Notes: generated by a model not told the origin, from the sequence alone. Numbered from the stretch's first letter, positions 1 to 8,194 are shown. The stretch: 23,517 bases of DNA from Caryophanales bacterium UBA4951 (GCA_002397465.1 DHAP01000040.1:1-23517), one strand, 5' to 3'. Made by a program: numbers and translations.

Positions 1-164
1 TCGTGTGCAAATAGGAACTTATATAAATATTTATCTTAGATTTTTGCATTGGCTTTGACTTTAGTTCGGGTTTCCTTTTCAATAACGAAAAAAAGTAGAA
101 ATCATCGGATAAACAACTGTCAGTAGAGAAAATTCAAAATTCTAGAGTGTTTTATTCCATTCTC

Positions 165-181
165 TTAGGAAGCGCTTTCAC
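165..181. promoter_or_regulatory. cre-like (CcpA/LacI-family) operator upstream of mglB
   Basis: AGGAAGCGCTTTCAC is a near-palindrome centred on AAGCGCTT and fits the catabolite-responsive-element pattern GnnAnCGnTnnCA. It lies about 85 bases upstream of the mglB start. CcpA or a LacI-family sugar regulator is the expected ligand; no such regulator gene is in the window. I could not place a convincing -35/-10 pair next to it, so whether it represses or activates cannot be told. Confidence 0.6.
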
Positions 182-200
182 TTAGATTAATGGGGCATGT

Positions 201-235
201 TTGAGGAGTGACAGTCGTCAATACGCCATCCTCAA
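201..235 (+). promoter_or_regulatory. Hairpin in the mglB leader
   Basis: TTGAGGA (201-207) pairs perfectly with TCCTCAA (229-235), and inside it TGAC (209-212) pairs with GTCA (217-220). The structure ends 15 bases before the AGGAGG ribosome binding site (251-256). It has no U-tract, so it is not a terminator; a stabilising or regulatory 5' leader stem is likely. Confidence 0.4.
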
Positions 236-261
236 CGGCAAATGGAATATAGGAGGAAATC

Positions 262-1455
262 ATGAACAAGAAACTTATTCCAGCTGCGTTCTTACTCTCG
301 ATGGTGCTCGCATCATGCGGTGGCACATCGACCCCAAACAAGGAGAAAGCTCTCGTCTTCTTCAACCGTCAGCCTTCTGACCCGACCACTGGTGTTATCG
401 ATAGCACCACGATGGGATTCTCCGACAAGACATTCTACGTCGGATTCGACGCCGCTGCCGGCGGTGATGTCCAGGGCACGATGATCACCGACTACCTGAA
501 AACAAAAACAATCGCCGAACTCGACAAAGACGGCGATGGCAAACTCGGATACGTCCTCTGCATTGGCGACGTTGGCCACAACGACTCCAAAGCCAGAACC
601 AAAGGCATCCGTAAGGCCTTAGGAACCTTGAAGGATGATTCGACCGACCCAACCGTCAAGCAAGAAGGCTCAGTCGCCGTCAAAGATGGCACTCTCCCAG
701 TCGTCGAACTTGCCGCTGCTGCCATGACCGGAAGCGACGGATCAACCTGGAACGCCGATAAGGCAAAGGAAACCGCCACATCCTGGATTTCATCTCTTGG
801 AACCAAGATCAACATGTTCGTTTCCAACAACGACGGCATGGCCATGGGTTGCTTATCAACCACCAGCTATCCAACTGGAACCCCGATCTTCGGATATGAC
901 GCCAACGCCGACGCGGTCGCCGCTATCGGAACTGGCAAAATGACCGGAACCGTCTCCCAGAACGTCGATGCTCAGGCCGCCGGAACCCTCCAAGTCATCC
1001 GTAACATCTATGACGGAGCCACCGGATCCGACATCTACACCAAAGGCTTCACAACCGCTGACAGCTATGGCAACAAGATCAGCGCCTCTATGTCTTACAT
1101 CAGCGCCAGCAAGGCCATCCTTGCCGCCAACAGCGCCGTCACTAAGGCAAACTGGGAAGACTACAAGGAAGGCAGCCGTGATGCCGGAATCAAAGACATC
1201 ACCGCTTCCGCCAAGAAGATCAAGATCTGGATTGACCTCTACAACGGATCTGATAACTTCCTCAGCTCCTCATACAAACCAGCTCTTCAATACTATGCCG
1301 CCAAGATGAACATCACGATGAACTTGGTCAATGGCGACGGACAGTCTGAAAACTCCGTCTCCGACAACTTCGTCAACCTTGACAACTATGATGGCTATGC
1401 CGTCAACATGGTCAAGACCAACTCTGGCTCGCTCTACACTGGCAAGCTCGCCTAA
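262..1455 (+). CDS. mglB: Galactose/methyl-galactoside-binding lipoprotein MglB, circularly permuted
   Basis: Substrate-binding protein of the Mgl importer, anchored outside the membrane: signal peptide with lipobox LASC (Cys19). AGGAGG lies 5 bases before the ATG. 397 aa against about 330 in E. coli. Family motifs seen: FFNRQP (Asn35), an EF-hand-like loop DKDGDGKLG (88-96), GHNDSKAR (Asp108, Arg112), TW (Trp163), SNNDGMAMG (Asn190), FGYD (Asp213), GTVSQN (230-234). The order is unusual. The stretch normally at the mature N-terminus (E. coli IYKYDDNFMS to INLVDPAAAGTVIEKA) is absent there and present at residues 319-397, with IWIDLYNGSDNFLSSS and AVNMVKTNSGS. The signal peptide joins directly to the strand before FFNRQP, so this is a circular permutation, with residues about 290-318 as new linker. 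Calcium-site residues matching E. coli Gln142 and Glu205 are Gly96 and Asn184. First gene of mglBAC. The family call is firm; galactose specificity is inferred from conserved contacts. Confidence 0.9.
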   Translation: MNKKLIPAAFLLSMVLASCGGTSTPNKEKALVFFNRQPSDPTTGVIDSTTMGFSDKTFYVGFDAAAGGDVQGTMITDYLKTKTIAELDKDGDGKLGYVLCIGDVGHNDSKARTKGIRKALGTLKDDSTDPTVKQEGSVAVKDGTLPVVELAAAAMTGSDGSTWNADKAKETATSWISSLGTKINMFVSNNDGMAMGCLSTTSYPTGTPIFGYDANADAVAAIGTGKMTGTVSQNVDAQAAGTLQVIRNIYDGATGSDIYTKGFTTADSYGNKISASMSYISASKAILAANSAVTKANWEDYKEGSRDAGIKDITASAKKIKIWIDLYNGSDNFLSSSYKPALQYYAAKMNITMNLVNGDGQSENSVSDNFVNLDNYDGYAVNMVKTNSGSLYTGKLA

Positions 1456-1470
1456 TTCTTGATTACTACA

Positions 1471-1512
1471 CCACCGTCGGGGCTTCAAAACCCCGCGGTG
1501 GCTGTTGTTTTT
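1471..1512 (+). terminator. Intercistronic hairpin between mglB and mglA
   Basis: CCACCG (1471-1476) pairs with CGGTGG (1496-1501) and CGGGG (1478-1482) with CCCCG (1491-1495), with one bulged T and the loop CTTCAAAA. The following tract CTGTTGTTTTT is imperfect, so it may terminate only partly or protect the mglB 3' end, giving more binding protein than ATPase and permease. Confidence 0.75.
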
Positions 1513-1535
1513 CCAAATCATAGGGAGGAAGACAC

Positions 1536-3038
<1,503 letters not shown>

Positions 3039-3053
3039 AGAAAGGAACCAGTT

Positions 3054-4841
3054 ATGGAGGAAACGAAAGTCATAACCGACCCGAAGAAAGCCGCTTCTAC
3101 GAAGGAAATGGTTTCCCCGGTCGAAAGCGATCAAAAGATCGCCAGCTACGAATCCGAGCTTAACAACCTCAGAAAAGACGGATCTCTCAAGATCTATCAG
3201 CTCAAAGAGGAAATATACGATATCAAACGCAAGCAGATGATCGACGAGATCACCCGCCAAAAGATCATCGAGAGCGACAAAGAGGGAATCAAAGCCGCCA
3301 AAGAGATCAAAAAGACCAATGCGCCTGAAGTGAAGAACCTCGTCAAAGAGTCCGTCTCCTATACCAAGGATCTGTCGAAGACCTATGAAAAGGAGATGAA
3401 GGACAAGGGCACCGCACTCGTCGAAGCGGCTCTTCCTGGCCACAAAGAAAAATTGGCCTCGATCGAAAAGACCTATAAGGCCAATCTCGCTGAGCTAAAG
3501 GAGAAAAACAAAGCCAAAATCAATGCCTTCCAGGCTAATAAGCCTGCTCCATCCGAAGATAGCGAGAAGAGCAAATCCGAATTGAAGCAGTACAAGAAAG
3601 ACTTGGAAAACCTCAAGAAGGAATGCGCTTCTGACGTCTCGTCCTTGAAAGTATCGTATCGCTCATCCTTAGCGGATGAGAACAACGCTTTCGACAAGAT
3701 CAAGAAAACCAGGAAAGACATGATCTATGGCTCATATCTCTCCCGTTACAACAAAGTGAATGACATTCGCGCCGGGCACAATACGATTGCTGAGTCCGTT
3801 GAATACAAAGCCAAGAGTTACGCCTTTAACTTCAACTGGTCCAACTTCTTGCTCAACAACGCCCTCTATATCATCGTCATTCTCTTCTTCGTGACCTGCT
3901 TCATCATCTCTCCGATCGCCGGATCAGGGAACATCTTGACGGCATCGAACATCTTCGGCTTCTTAGAGACGGCTTCATCCCGTGTCTTCTTCGCCCTAGG
4001 CGTCGCCGGACTGATTGTCCTAGGAGGTACCGACCTTTCCATCGGTCGTATGATCGGCCTTGGCACTCTCTGCGTCGGGTTCCTTCTCCATGACGGCGAC
4101 GTTCCGGCCCGACTGTTCGGGGTTGTCATCAATTTCGATAGTATGAACTTTGGACTCCGTGTCTTCCTAGCTCTCGCATTATCAATCTGTGCGACCACCT
4201 TGTTCTCGTTCATCGCCGGCTTCTTCTCCGCCAAATTCAAGATGCACCCATTCATCACGACCCTTTCGACCATGATGATCATGTATGGCATTATGTACGT
4301 CGCGACCGATGGCGTTCCGACTGGCAACCCAGACGCCAACGGCATCAATCAGACGATACTTGGACGTCTGCCGGGCGGCTTCCCTAAATACGTCATCTAC
4401 GCGGTGATTGCCATCGCGGTGGTGTGGTTCATCTGGAACAAGACGAAGTTCGGCAAGAACATGTTCGCCGTCGGCGGCAACGCCGAGGCGGCCTCCGTCT
4501 CCGGCATCAGCTACTTCAAAGTCACCTTAGGCGTCTTCATCATGGCTGGCGTCCTCTATGGCTTCGGCACCTTCTTCTATGGATTCTATTCCAACCCAGC
4601 CGCCAACACCGGTTACGGATTCGAGCTTGACGCCATCGCCTCGTGCGTTGTCGGCGGCATCTCCTTCTTCGGTGGCATCGGCAAGGTCAAAGGCGCCGTC
4701 ATCGGCTGCTTGATCTTCGCTGGTCTCTCCTATGTTCTCACCATCATGGGCGTCAGCTCCTACTGGCAGTTCGTCATCAAAGGCATCATTCTCATGAGCG
4801 CCGTCGCCCTTGACTCCTTGAAATATCTCAAGAAGAAATAA
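3054..4841 (+). CDS. mglC: Galactose/methyl-galactoside permease MglC with a long coiled-coil-like N-terminal extension
   Basis: Membrane subunit of the Mgl importer (BPD_transp_2 family). The permease part starts near residue 262; the first membrane segment is about 268-287, and the family motif GGTDLSIGRMIGLG is at 324-337. Several further hydrophobic helices follow to the C-terminus, ending in Lys-rich KYLKKK. E. coli MglC is about 336 aa; this protein is 595. The extra part is residues 1-260: rich in Lys, Glu and Ser, without signal peptide or membrane segment, with heptad-like spacing, so probably cytoplasmic and coiled coil. It is in frame, and the AAAGGAA ribosome binding site (3041-3047) supports the start at its beginning. 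Last gene of mglBAC, followed by a terminator. Function of the extension unknown. Confidence 0.92.
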   Translation: MEETKVITDPKKAASTKEMVSPVESDQKIASYESELNNLRKDGSLKIYQLKEEIYDIKRKQMIDEITRQKIIESDKEGIKAAKEIKKTNAPEVKNLVKESVSYTKDLSKTYEKEMKDKGTALVEAALPGHKEKLASIEKTYKANLAELKEKNKAKINAFQANKPAPSEDSEKSKSELKQYKKDLENLKKECASDVSSLKVSYRSSLADENNAFDKIKKTRKDMIYGSYLSRYNKVNDIRAGHNTIAESVEYKAKSYAFNFNWSNFLLNNALYIIVILFFVTCFIISPIAGSGNILTASNIFGFLETASSRVFFALGVAGLIVLGGTDLSIGRMIGLGTLCVGFLLHDGDVPARLFGVVINFDSMNFGLRVFLALALSICATTLFSFIAGFFSAKFKMHPFITTLSTMMIMYGIMYVATDGVPTGNPDANGINQTILGRLPGGFPKYVIYAVIAIAVVWFIWNKTKFGKNMFAVGGNAEAASVSGISYFKVTLGVFIMAGVLYGFGTFFYGFYSNPAANTGYGFELDAIASCVVGGISFFGGIGKVKGAVIGCLIFAGLSYVLTIMGVSSYWQFVIKGIILMSAVALDSLKYLKKK

Positions 4842-4858
4842 ACATTTGCTTTCGACCG

Positions 4859-4890
4859 GGCTTGGTTACCCTATGACCAAGCCTTTTTTT
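4859..4890 (+). terminator. Rho-independent terminator of mglBAC
   Basis: GGCTTGGT (4859-4866) pairs with ACCAAGCC (4876-4883), loop TACCCTATG, followed by seven T (4884-4890). Confidence 0.92.
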
Positions 4891-4894
4891 GTGC

Positions 4895-4922
4895 AAAAAA
4901 AAGATGGGCGAGGGAGCCCATC
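4895..4922 (-). terminator. Rho-independent terminator of the PlsX-like gene
   Basis: Read on the minus strand, GATGGGC pairs with GCCCATC around a 6-base loop (4903-4922), followed by eight T (plus-strand A 4895-4902). It sits back to back with the mglC terminator, so the two converging units are insulated. Confidence 0.92.
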
Positions 4923-4937
4923 TTGGCGATATGTTAT

Positions 4938-5843
4938 TTACTTATGGAAGGGTTTCTTCCTATCGACCTGCTCGAGTTTTTCGATGCCGTCGAAGAAGTC
5001 GCCGTATCCTGAATCCTTATTAAGGGAGATGATGTTGTAGCCAAAGCCAAAGAGGACATATCCCTTCATGTCGATGCGGGAGTCATAGATCTCCTTCTCT
5101 TTTTCTTTCTGGCCTTTTCCGATTCCGAACATCGAGCCCCATTTGGCTGATGATGAGCGGTTGGAGGCGGCTTCATCGGACTCTTTGATTATTTTGCGGG
5201 CGCCCTTGGAAGCGAGGATCGAGATAGCCCCGTCCGCGCCAGAGGACAATAAGAGGTCAGCTTCGCCATCGAACATGGCATCAGGCGAGATGGGTCCTCT
5301 GTATTTCTTATTGGGGCGCATCTCCTCATCGAACGATGACAAGACTGGATCATCTGCGCCTTCCAAAGACAATAACCCGATCGTGGGCTCGTCCTTGCCA
5401 ACGACGTTGATGAGATAGTCGTTTCCATAGTCCAAGTATGCCCTAAGGTTCTCGGCGTTCTTCTTGAAGTAGCCGGAGGCCTCGATCAAGAAAGTCTCTT
5501 TTCCGTCTTTCTTGTCTTTATAAGATAAGCCGAAGCAGGGGTTCAATGATTTCTCGAATGTCTTTGTGGCGGCGGCTAATAGGTCCTTCCGCTTGGCAAA
5601 AGACAACAAGCCGGCGTATGAGCCTTTATTTAGCTCCGACAAAGCGGACTCGGTGGTGGAGAGGCTCTCTTCCACCTCAACCGTCTTGATGCCTTCAATC
5701 CCTTCGAGGACCGGAAGGTCGCTGGAGCGTCCGAATACCAAAAGAGAGTATTGGCTGTTCTTATGCATATAGACCTTAAACGACAAGAGGACGGACGTCT
5801 TGCTCGTCAGGTCATCCGGGAGATCGACGATAATGGTTTTCAT
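4938..5843 (-). CDS. Divergent PlsX-like protein (phosphate acyltransferase family), probably not a standard enzyme
   Basis: 301 aa, no signal peptide. The fold signature follows PlsX (acyl-ACP:phosphate acyltransferase, usually about 330 aa) along the chain: TIGLLSLEGADDP (154-166) matches the family's VGLLNIG segment, FDGEADLLLSSGADGA (191-206) matches the GEADVVVCDGFTGN segment, and IDMKGYVLFGFGYNIISLNK (257-276) matches the C-terminal GGAPLLGVNGVVI segment. The usual hallmarks are gone: the N-terminal MGGDxAP is replaced by VDLPDDL (6-12), LDVGAN by LIEASG (119-124), DGFTGN by SGADGA (201-206). A Ser/Lys-rich insert lies at 227-250. It stands alone, not with acpP, fabD or plsC, and has its own terminator. 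No Shine-Dalgarno sequence precedes the ATG. It could be a diverged paralogue with a new or regulatory role. The assignment rests on motif reading only. Confidence 0.65.
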   Translation of the reverse strand: MKTIIVDLPDDLTSKTSVLLSFKVYMHKNSQYSLLVFGRSSDLPVLEGIEGIKTVEVEESLSTTESALSELNKGSYAGLLSFAKRKDLLAAATKTFEKSLNPCFGLSYKDKKDGKETFLIEASGYFKKNAENLRAYLDYGNDYLINVVGKDEPTIGLLSLEGADDPVLSSFDEEMRPNKKYRGPISPDAMFDGEADLLLSSGADGAISILASKGARKIIKESDEAASNRSSSAKWGSMFGIGKGQKEKEKEIYDSRIDMKGYVLFGFGYNIISLNKDSGYGDFFDGIEKLEQVDRKKPFHK

Positions 5844-5968
5844 GGCTCTATCTTATGATAAAAAACGGAAATATTCATTAGTTCGGATGACGAAGCGATA
5901 AGTGAAGAGATTACTCATGGTTTAGTGGGGGATTTTCACACTATTGGGACGAAAAAGAAAATCCATCG

Positions 5969-5996
5969 TTCACGTTTCCTGTTTCTCTAGTAAAAT
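5969..5996 (+). promoter_or_regulatory. Promoter of the alpha/beta hydrolase gene (leaderless)
   Basis: TTCACG (5969-5974), 16-base spacer, TAAAAT (5991-5996). The predicted RNA start, about seven bases after the -10 box, falls at the ATG at 6004, so the message would have almost no 5' leader. This supports the ATG over an upstream TTG at 5944. Confidence 0.5.
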
Positions 5997-6003
5997 AGAC
6001 GAG

Positions 6004-6873
6004 ATGTCAGAAATAGGGCAAGAGAGCACTTTTGAGAAAGCCAAAAGGCAGGATCAGGAAAGCCGCAAAAGCTTTGATGGTGTCAAAACCATTGGAGTGA
6101 AGGTTTCTTTAAGCCAAGACAAAAGCCTCAAATCCCTTTATTACCCAGGGAAAGGCGGGCTCATCCTCGATATCCATGGCGGCGGTTTCTGCTTTAAGAG
6201 CGTCCTCGACAACGATGTCTATTGCTCATACTTAAATAAGCTGACGGGATACACGGTTCTCAACCTGGATTTTACTTCGTCATATATTGCCCCCTATCCG
6301 AGGCAACGCGATGACATCTTGGTCGAGACCTCGTCTTTTTATTCCTCGCATCCGGAGATGATGGGGCTGCCTTTGACCATCGTCGGTCATTCCTCAGGTG
6401 GGAACCTCGCCGCTTCGTTAACGATTGATTTCCCTTATCCCATCAGCGCCCTTCTCCTCAATTACCCATTCCTTGATTTGGCAAAGGACCCTGCGAATAG
6501 GCCCGTCATCGAGAACGCTTTCCCGGATTTCCTCTTAAACGATTGGATCAATATGTATGCCCCCGACAAAACCAAAAGGACAAATCCTTTGGTGTCCCCT
6601 CTATATATAGGTAAGGACGAGGCCAAGTTCTTCCCGCCTACCTGCATAACCATCGCCAAAAATTGCCGTCTACAGGAAGACGGACGCGCCTTTTTCGATT
6701 TGCTCCAGAACGCTAAAGTGCCTTCGAAGCTGTTCGAGATCGACGATAGGCATGGCTTCATCGAGAGGAACATGCGTAACCTCTTCACGTCGCCCGATGA
6801 CGAAGAAGTGAAAAAAGCCAAGTTCGTGAGCGATGAATGCTTCACTTGGCTTTCCAATAATCTAAGGAAATGA
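6004..6873 (+). CDS. Alpha/beta hydrolase, hormone-sensitive-lipase-like esterase
   Basis: 289 aa from the ATG at 6004 (an in-frame TTG at 5944 would add 20 aa). Cytoplasmic, no signal peptide. Family features: oxyanion-hole motif HGGG (58-61), nucleophile elbow GHSSGG with Ser130, NPLVSPL (194-200), a helix typical of the region after the catalytic acid (224-236), and catalytic His250 in RHGF. Where relatives carry the catalytic Asp (pattern D-P-L-R-D-E-G), this protein has N-C-R-L-Q-E-D-G (220-227), with Cys221 at the Asp position, so the acid is missing or supplied elsewhere, possibly by Glu225 or Asp226. Substrate unknown; carboxyl esters or acyl groups are likely. The MazG-like gene starts 9 bases after its stop, suggesting one transcript. 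Divergent from the PlsX-like gene. Confidence 0.85.
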   Translation: MSEIGQESTFEKAKRQDQESRKSFDGVKTIGVKVSLSQDKSLKSLYYPGKGGLILDIHGGGFCFKSVLDNDVYCSYLNKLTGYTVLNLDFTSSYIAPYPRQRDDILVETSSFYSSHPEMMGLPLTIVGHSSGGNLAASLTIDFPYPISALLLNYPFLDLAKDPANRPVIENAFPDFLLNDWINMYAPDKTKRTNPLVSPLYIGKDEAKFFPPTCITIAKNCRLQEDGRAFFDLLQNAKVPSKLFEIDDRHGFIERNMRNLFTSPDDEEVKKAKFVSDECFTWLSNNLRK

Positions 6874-6882
6874 GGGTGTTTT

Positions 6883-7212
6883 ATGGATTCATTAGAAGAG
6901 TTGAAGGAAAAGATCAACCAGTTCGTCAAAGACCGGGATTGGGACCAGTTCCATTCTCCGGCCAACATCGCTAAGTCCATCTCCATCGAAAGCGGTGAGC
7001 TTCTTGAATGCTTTCAGTGGGATGAGGAGCATTTCGACAAAGAGGCCGTATGCGAAGAACTCGCGGACGTCCTTAATTACTGCGTCCAGATGGGCATTGC
7101 CTTAGACGTCGACCTCAAGGACATCGTCCTCAAGAAGATGGAAAAGAACGCGAAGAAATACCCGGTCGAAAAGTGCAAGGGCAACGCGACTAAATACGAC
7201 AAACTGAAATAG
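6883..7212 (+). CDS. MazG-like nucleotide pyrophosphohydrolase
   Basis: 109 aa, about the length of single-domain MazG-like (RS21-C6/dCTPase type) enzymes, which hydrolyse (d)NTPs to (d)NMP and pyrophosphate and clean up non-canonical nucleotides. The paired metal-binding acidic motifs are visible: ExxE at Glu36/Glu39 and ExxD at Glu59/Asp62. Subfamily features are RDWDQFHSP (18-26) near the N-terminus and KNAKKYPVEK followed by GNATKY at the C-terminus. The ribosome binding sequence TGAGGGTG overlaps the stop codon of the hydrolase gene (TGA at 6871-6873), so translation is probably coupled. No terminator is obvious before the converging XRE gene, which ends 8 bases away. Confidence 0.9.
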   Translation: MDSLEELKEKINQFVKDRDWDQFHSPANIAKSISIESGELLECFQWDEEHFDKEAVCEELADVLNYCVQMGIALDVDLKDIVLKKMEKNAKKYPVEKCKGNATKYDKLK

Positions 7213-7219
7213 TTTTCTT

Positions 7220-7843
7220 TTAATAGTTTGAATTATTGGCGTGGCTTCGATCAAGCCGGTCTTTGAAGACCTGTCCGATGATGACCGGGACCCCTAAAAG
7301 AATAAGGAACCACATGTTCCAATTGTGAAGATCGAGGCTGACCTCCAAATAGATGGAGATGATGGCCGTAATGGTGACAGTGAGGGATAGAGGAAGGCTC
7401 CAGGCCTTCTTTCCCCATTTTCGATTGGCGATCACCAAAGCCAAGAAAGAAGCGGGGACGGCCCAAACAAAAGCCATCCAGGAATTCCAGTCTCTTGGGA
7501 AAAGGATGAAGCCGGCGAAAAAAATGCTGGCCAAAGTCCAAATGAAGACAACGGCCAAGCAAGTGAGGACAATGCGATTGACCCTTTCGGCCTCCGGATC
7601 GTGCATTCCCTCCTCTTTTAAGGAAGCGTCGCTTTCTTCATGGGTCAGATAATCGATGGTGACGCCATAAAAGTCCGCGAGTTCTTGAAGTGTGTTGACG
7701 TCGGGTATGGCTTCCCCATGCTCCCACTTGGAGATGGATTTGTCGCTATAGGAGAATTTTTCGGCTAATTCGCCTTGTGTGAGCCCCCGGGCTTTGCGTA
7801 GCTCGGCGAGGTTGTGGGCGATTGTTGATGATAAGTCTTTCAT
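7220..7843 (-). CDS. XRE-family regulator with a four-helix membrane domain
   Basis: 207 aa if started at the Met before KDLSST. An N-terminal Cro/C1-type helix-turn-helix at about residues 6-62 (LRKARGLTQGELAEKF, then SDKSISKWEHG, then NTLQELADFYGVTIDYL) is followed by an acidic linker and four hydrophobic segments between about 84 and 200, so it is probably a membrane-tethered DNA-binding regulator. The open frame extends upstream to 7927, but the extra 28 residues look non-native and the HTH family normally begins just before this Met; a Met two codons earlier (7849) is also possible. No Shine-Dalgarno sequence; TTGCCC, 17 bases, TATTCT lies just upstream on this strand and would give a nearly leaderless message. 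Target unknown; the 11-bp repeats at 7940-7970 are a candidate for autoregulation. Confidence 0.85.
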   Translation of the reverse strand: MKDLSSTIAHNLAELRKARGLTQGELAEKFSYSDKSISKWEHGEAIPDVNTLQELADFYGVTIDYLTHEESDASLKEEGMHDPEAERVNRIVLTCLAVVFIWTLASIFFAGFILFPRDWNSWMAFVWAVPASFLALVIANRKWGKKAWSLPLSLTVTITAIISIYLEVSLDLHNWNMWFLILLGVPVIIGQVFKDRLDRSHANNSNY

Positions 7844-7939
7844 GCCCATTAAGAATAGGCTATACGGGGCTTTAGGGCAAATGTAACAAAAAACAGCTCG
7901 CAAATCCACGTCTACCATCAAGGTCATATTAATTATCCC

Positions 7940-7970
7940 AAAATAAGGAAAAAATAAGGAAAAAATAAGG
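7940..7970. repeat. 11-bp tandem A-tract repeat upstream of the XRE gene
   Basis: Nearly three copies of AAAAAATAAGG (7940-7948 partial, 7949-7959, 7960-7970). The 11-bp spacing is close to one helical turn, so the A-tracts are in phase and should bend the DNA. It lies between the XRE gene and the terminator of the small-protein gene. Confidence 0.85.
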
Positions 7971-8007
7971 AAATTATTCTAGGGATGACCGGTCATGAAA
8001 TAGAGTC

Positions 8008-8033
8008 AAAAAAAACGCCCCGTTGCGGGCGTT
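8008..8033 (-). terminator. Rho-independent terminator of the 47-aa small-protein gene
   Basis: On the minus strand AACGCCC pairs with GGGCGTT around a 6-base loop, followed by a run of T (plus-strand A 8008-8015). It lies 18 bases after the stop codon of the small gene. Confidence 0.88.
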
Positions 8034-8050
8034 ATTCTATCTATCCTAAA

Positions 8051-8194
8051 TTAGCGATTTGAATTAAGGCTGTCGTCTTCGTCGCTGAAGATAGGATTGC
8101 TGGACTTTGCGAGCTTGGCTAGAACTTCACCATAGGTGTCGTTGACCGTTTCGTCCTTAGCAGACTCGTCTTTGCGATTTGCTCTGTTGAACAT
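8051..8194 (-). CDS. Small acidic protein of unknown function, 47 aa
   Basis: A complete small gene: promoter (8254-8281), ribosome binding site GGAGG (plus-strand 8204-8208) nine bases before the ATG, 47 codons, TAA, then a terminator. The protein begins MFNRANRKDES, has a middle stretch TYGEVLAKLAKSS (20-32) that could form a short amphipathic helix, and an Asp/Ser-rich tail with SDEDDSLNSN (37-46). No signal peptide, membrane segment or Cys. I do not recognise a family. The intact expression signals on both sides make it a real gene rather than chance. It is divergent from the HAD phosphatase, and the shared gap holds cre-like sites, so it may be carbon-regulated. A small cytosolic regulator or adaptor is possible. 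Confidence 0.75.
   Translation of the reverse strand: MFNRANRKDESAKDETVNDTYGEVLAKLAKSSNPIFSDEDDSLNSNR

Noticed and set aside
5944..6003. TTG start adding 20 aa to the hydrolase
   Set aside because: The added residues do not fit the family, and a -10 box (TAAAAT) lies within this stretch, so it is probably not transcribed with the gene.
7205..7235. Direct repeat AATAGTTT between the MazG and XRE genes as a possible shared terminator
   Set aside because: It is a direct, not inverted, repeat; no stem-loop with T-tract can be formed.
7844..7927. N-terminal extension of the XRE protein
   Set aside because: HTH proteins of this type start just before the first helix; the extension contains promoter-like sequence.
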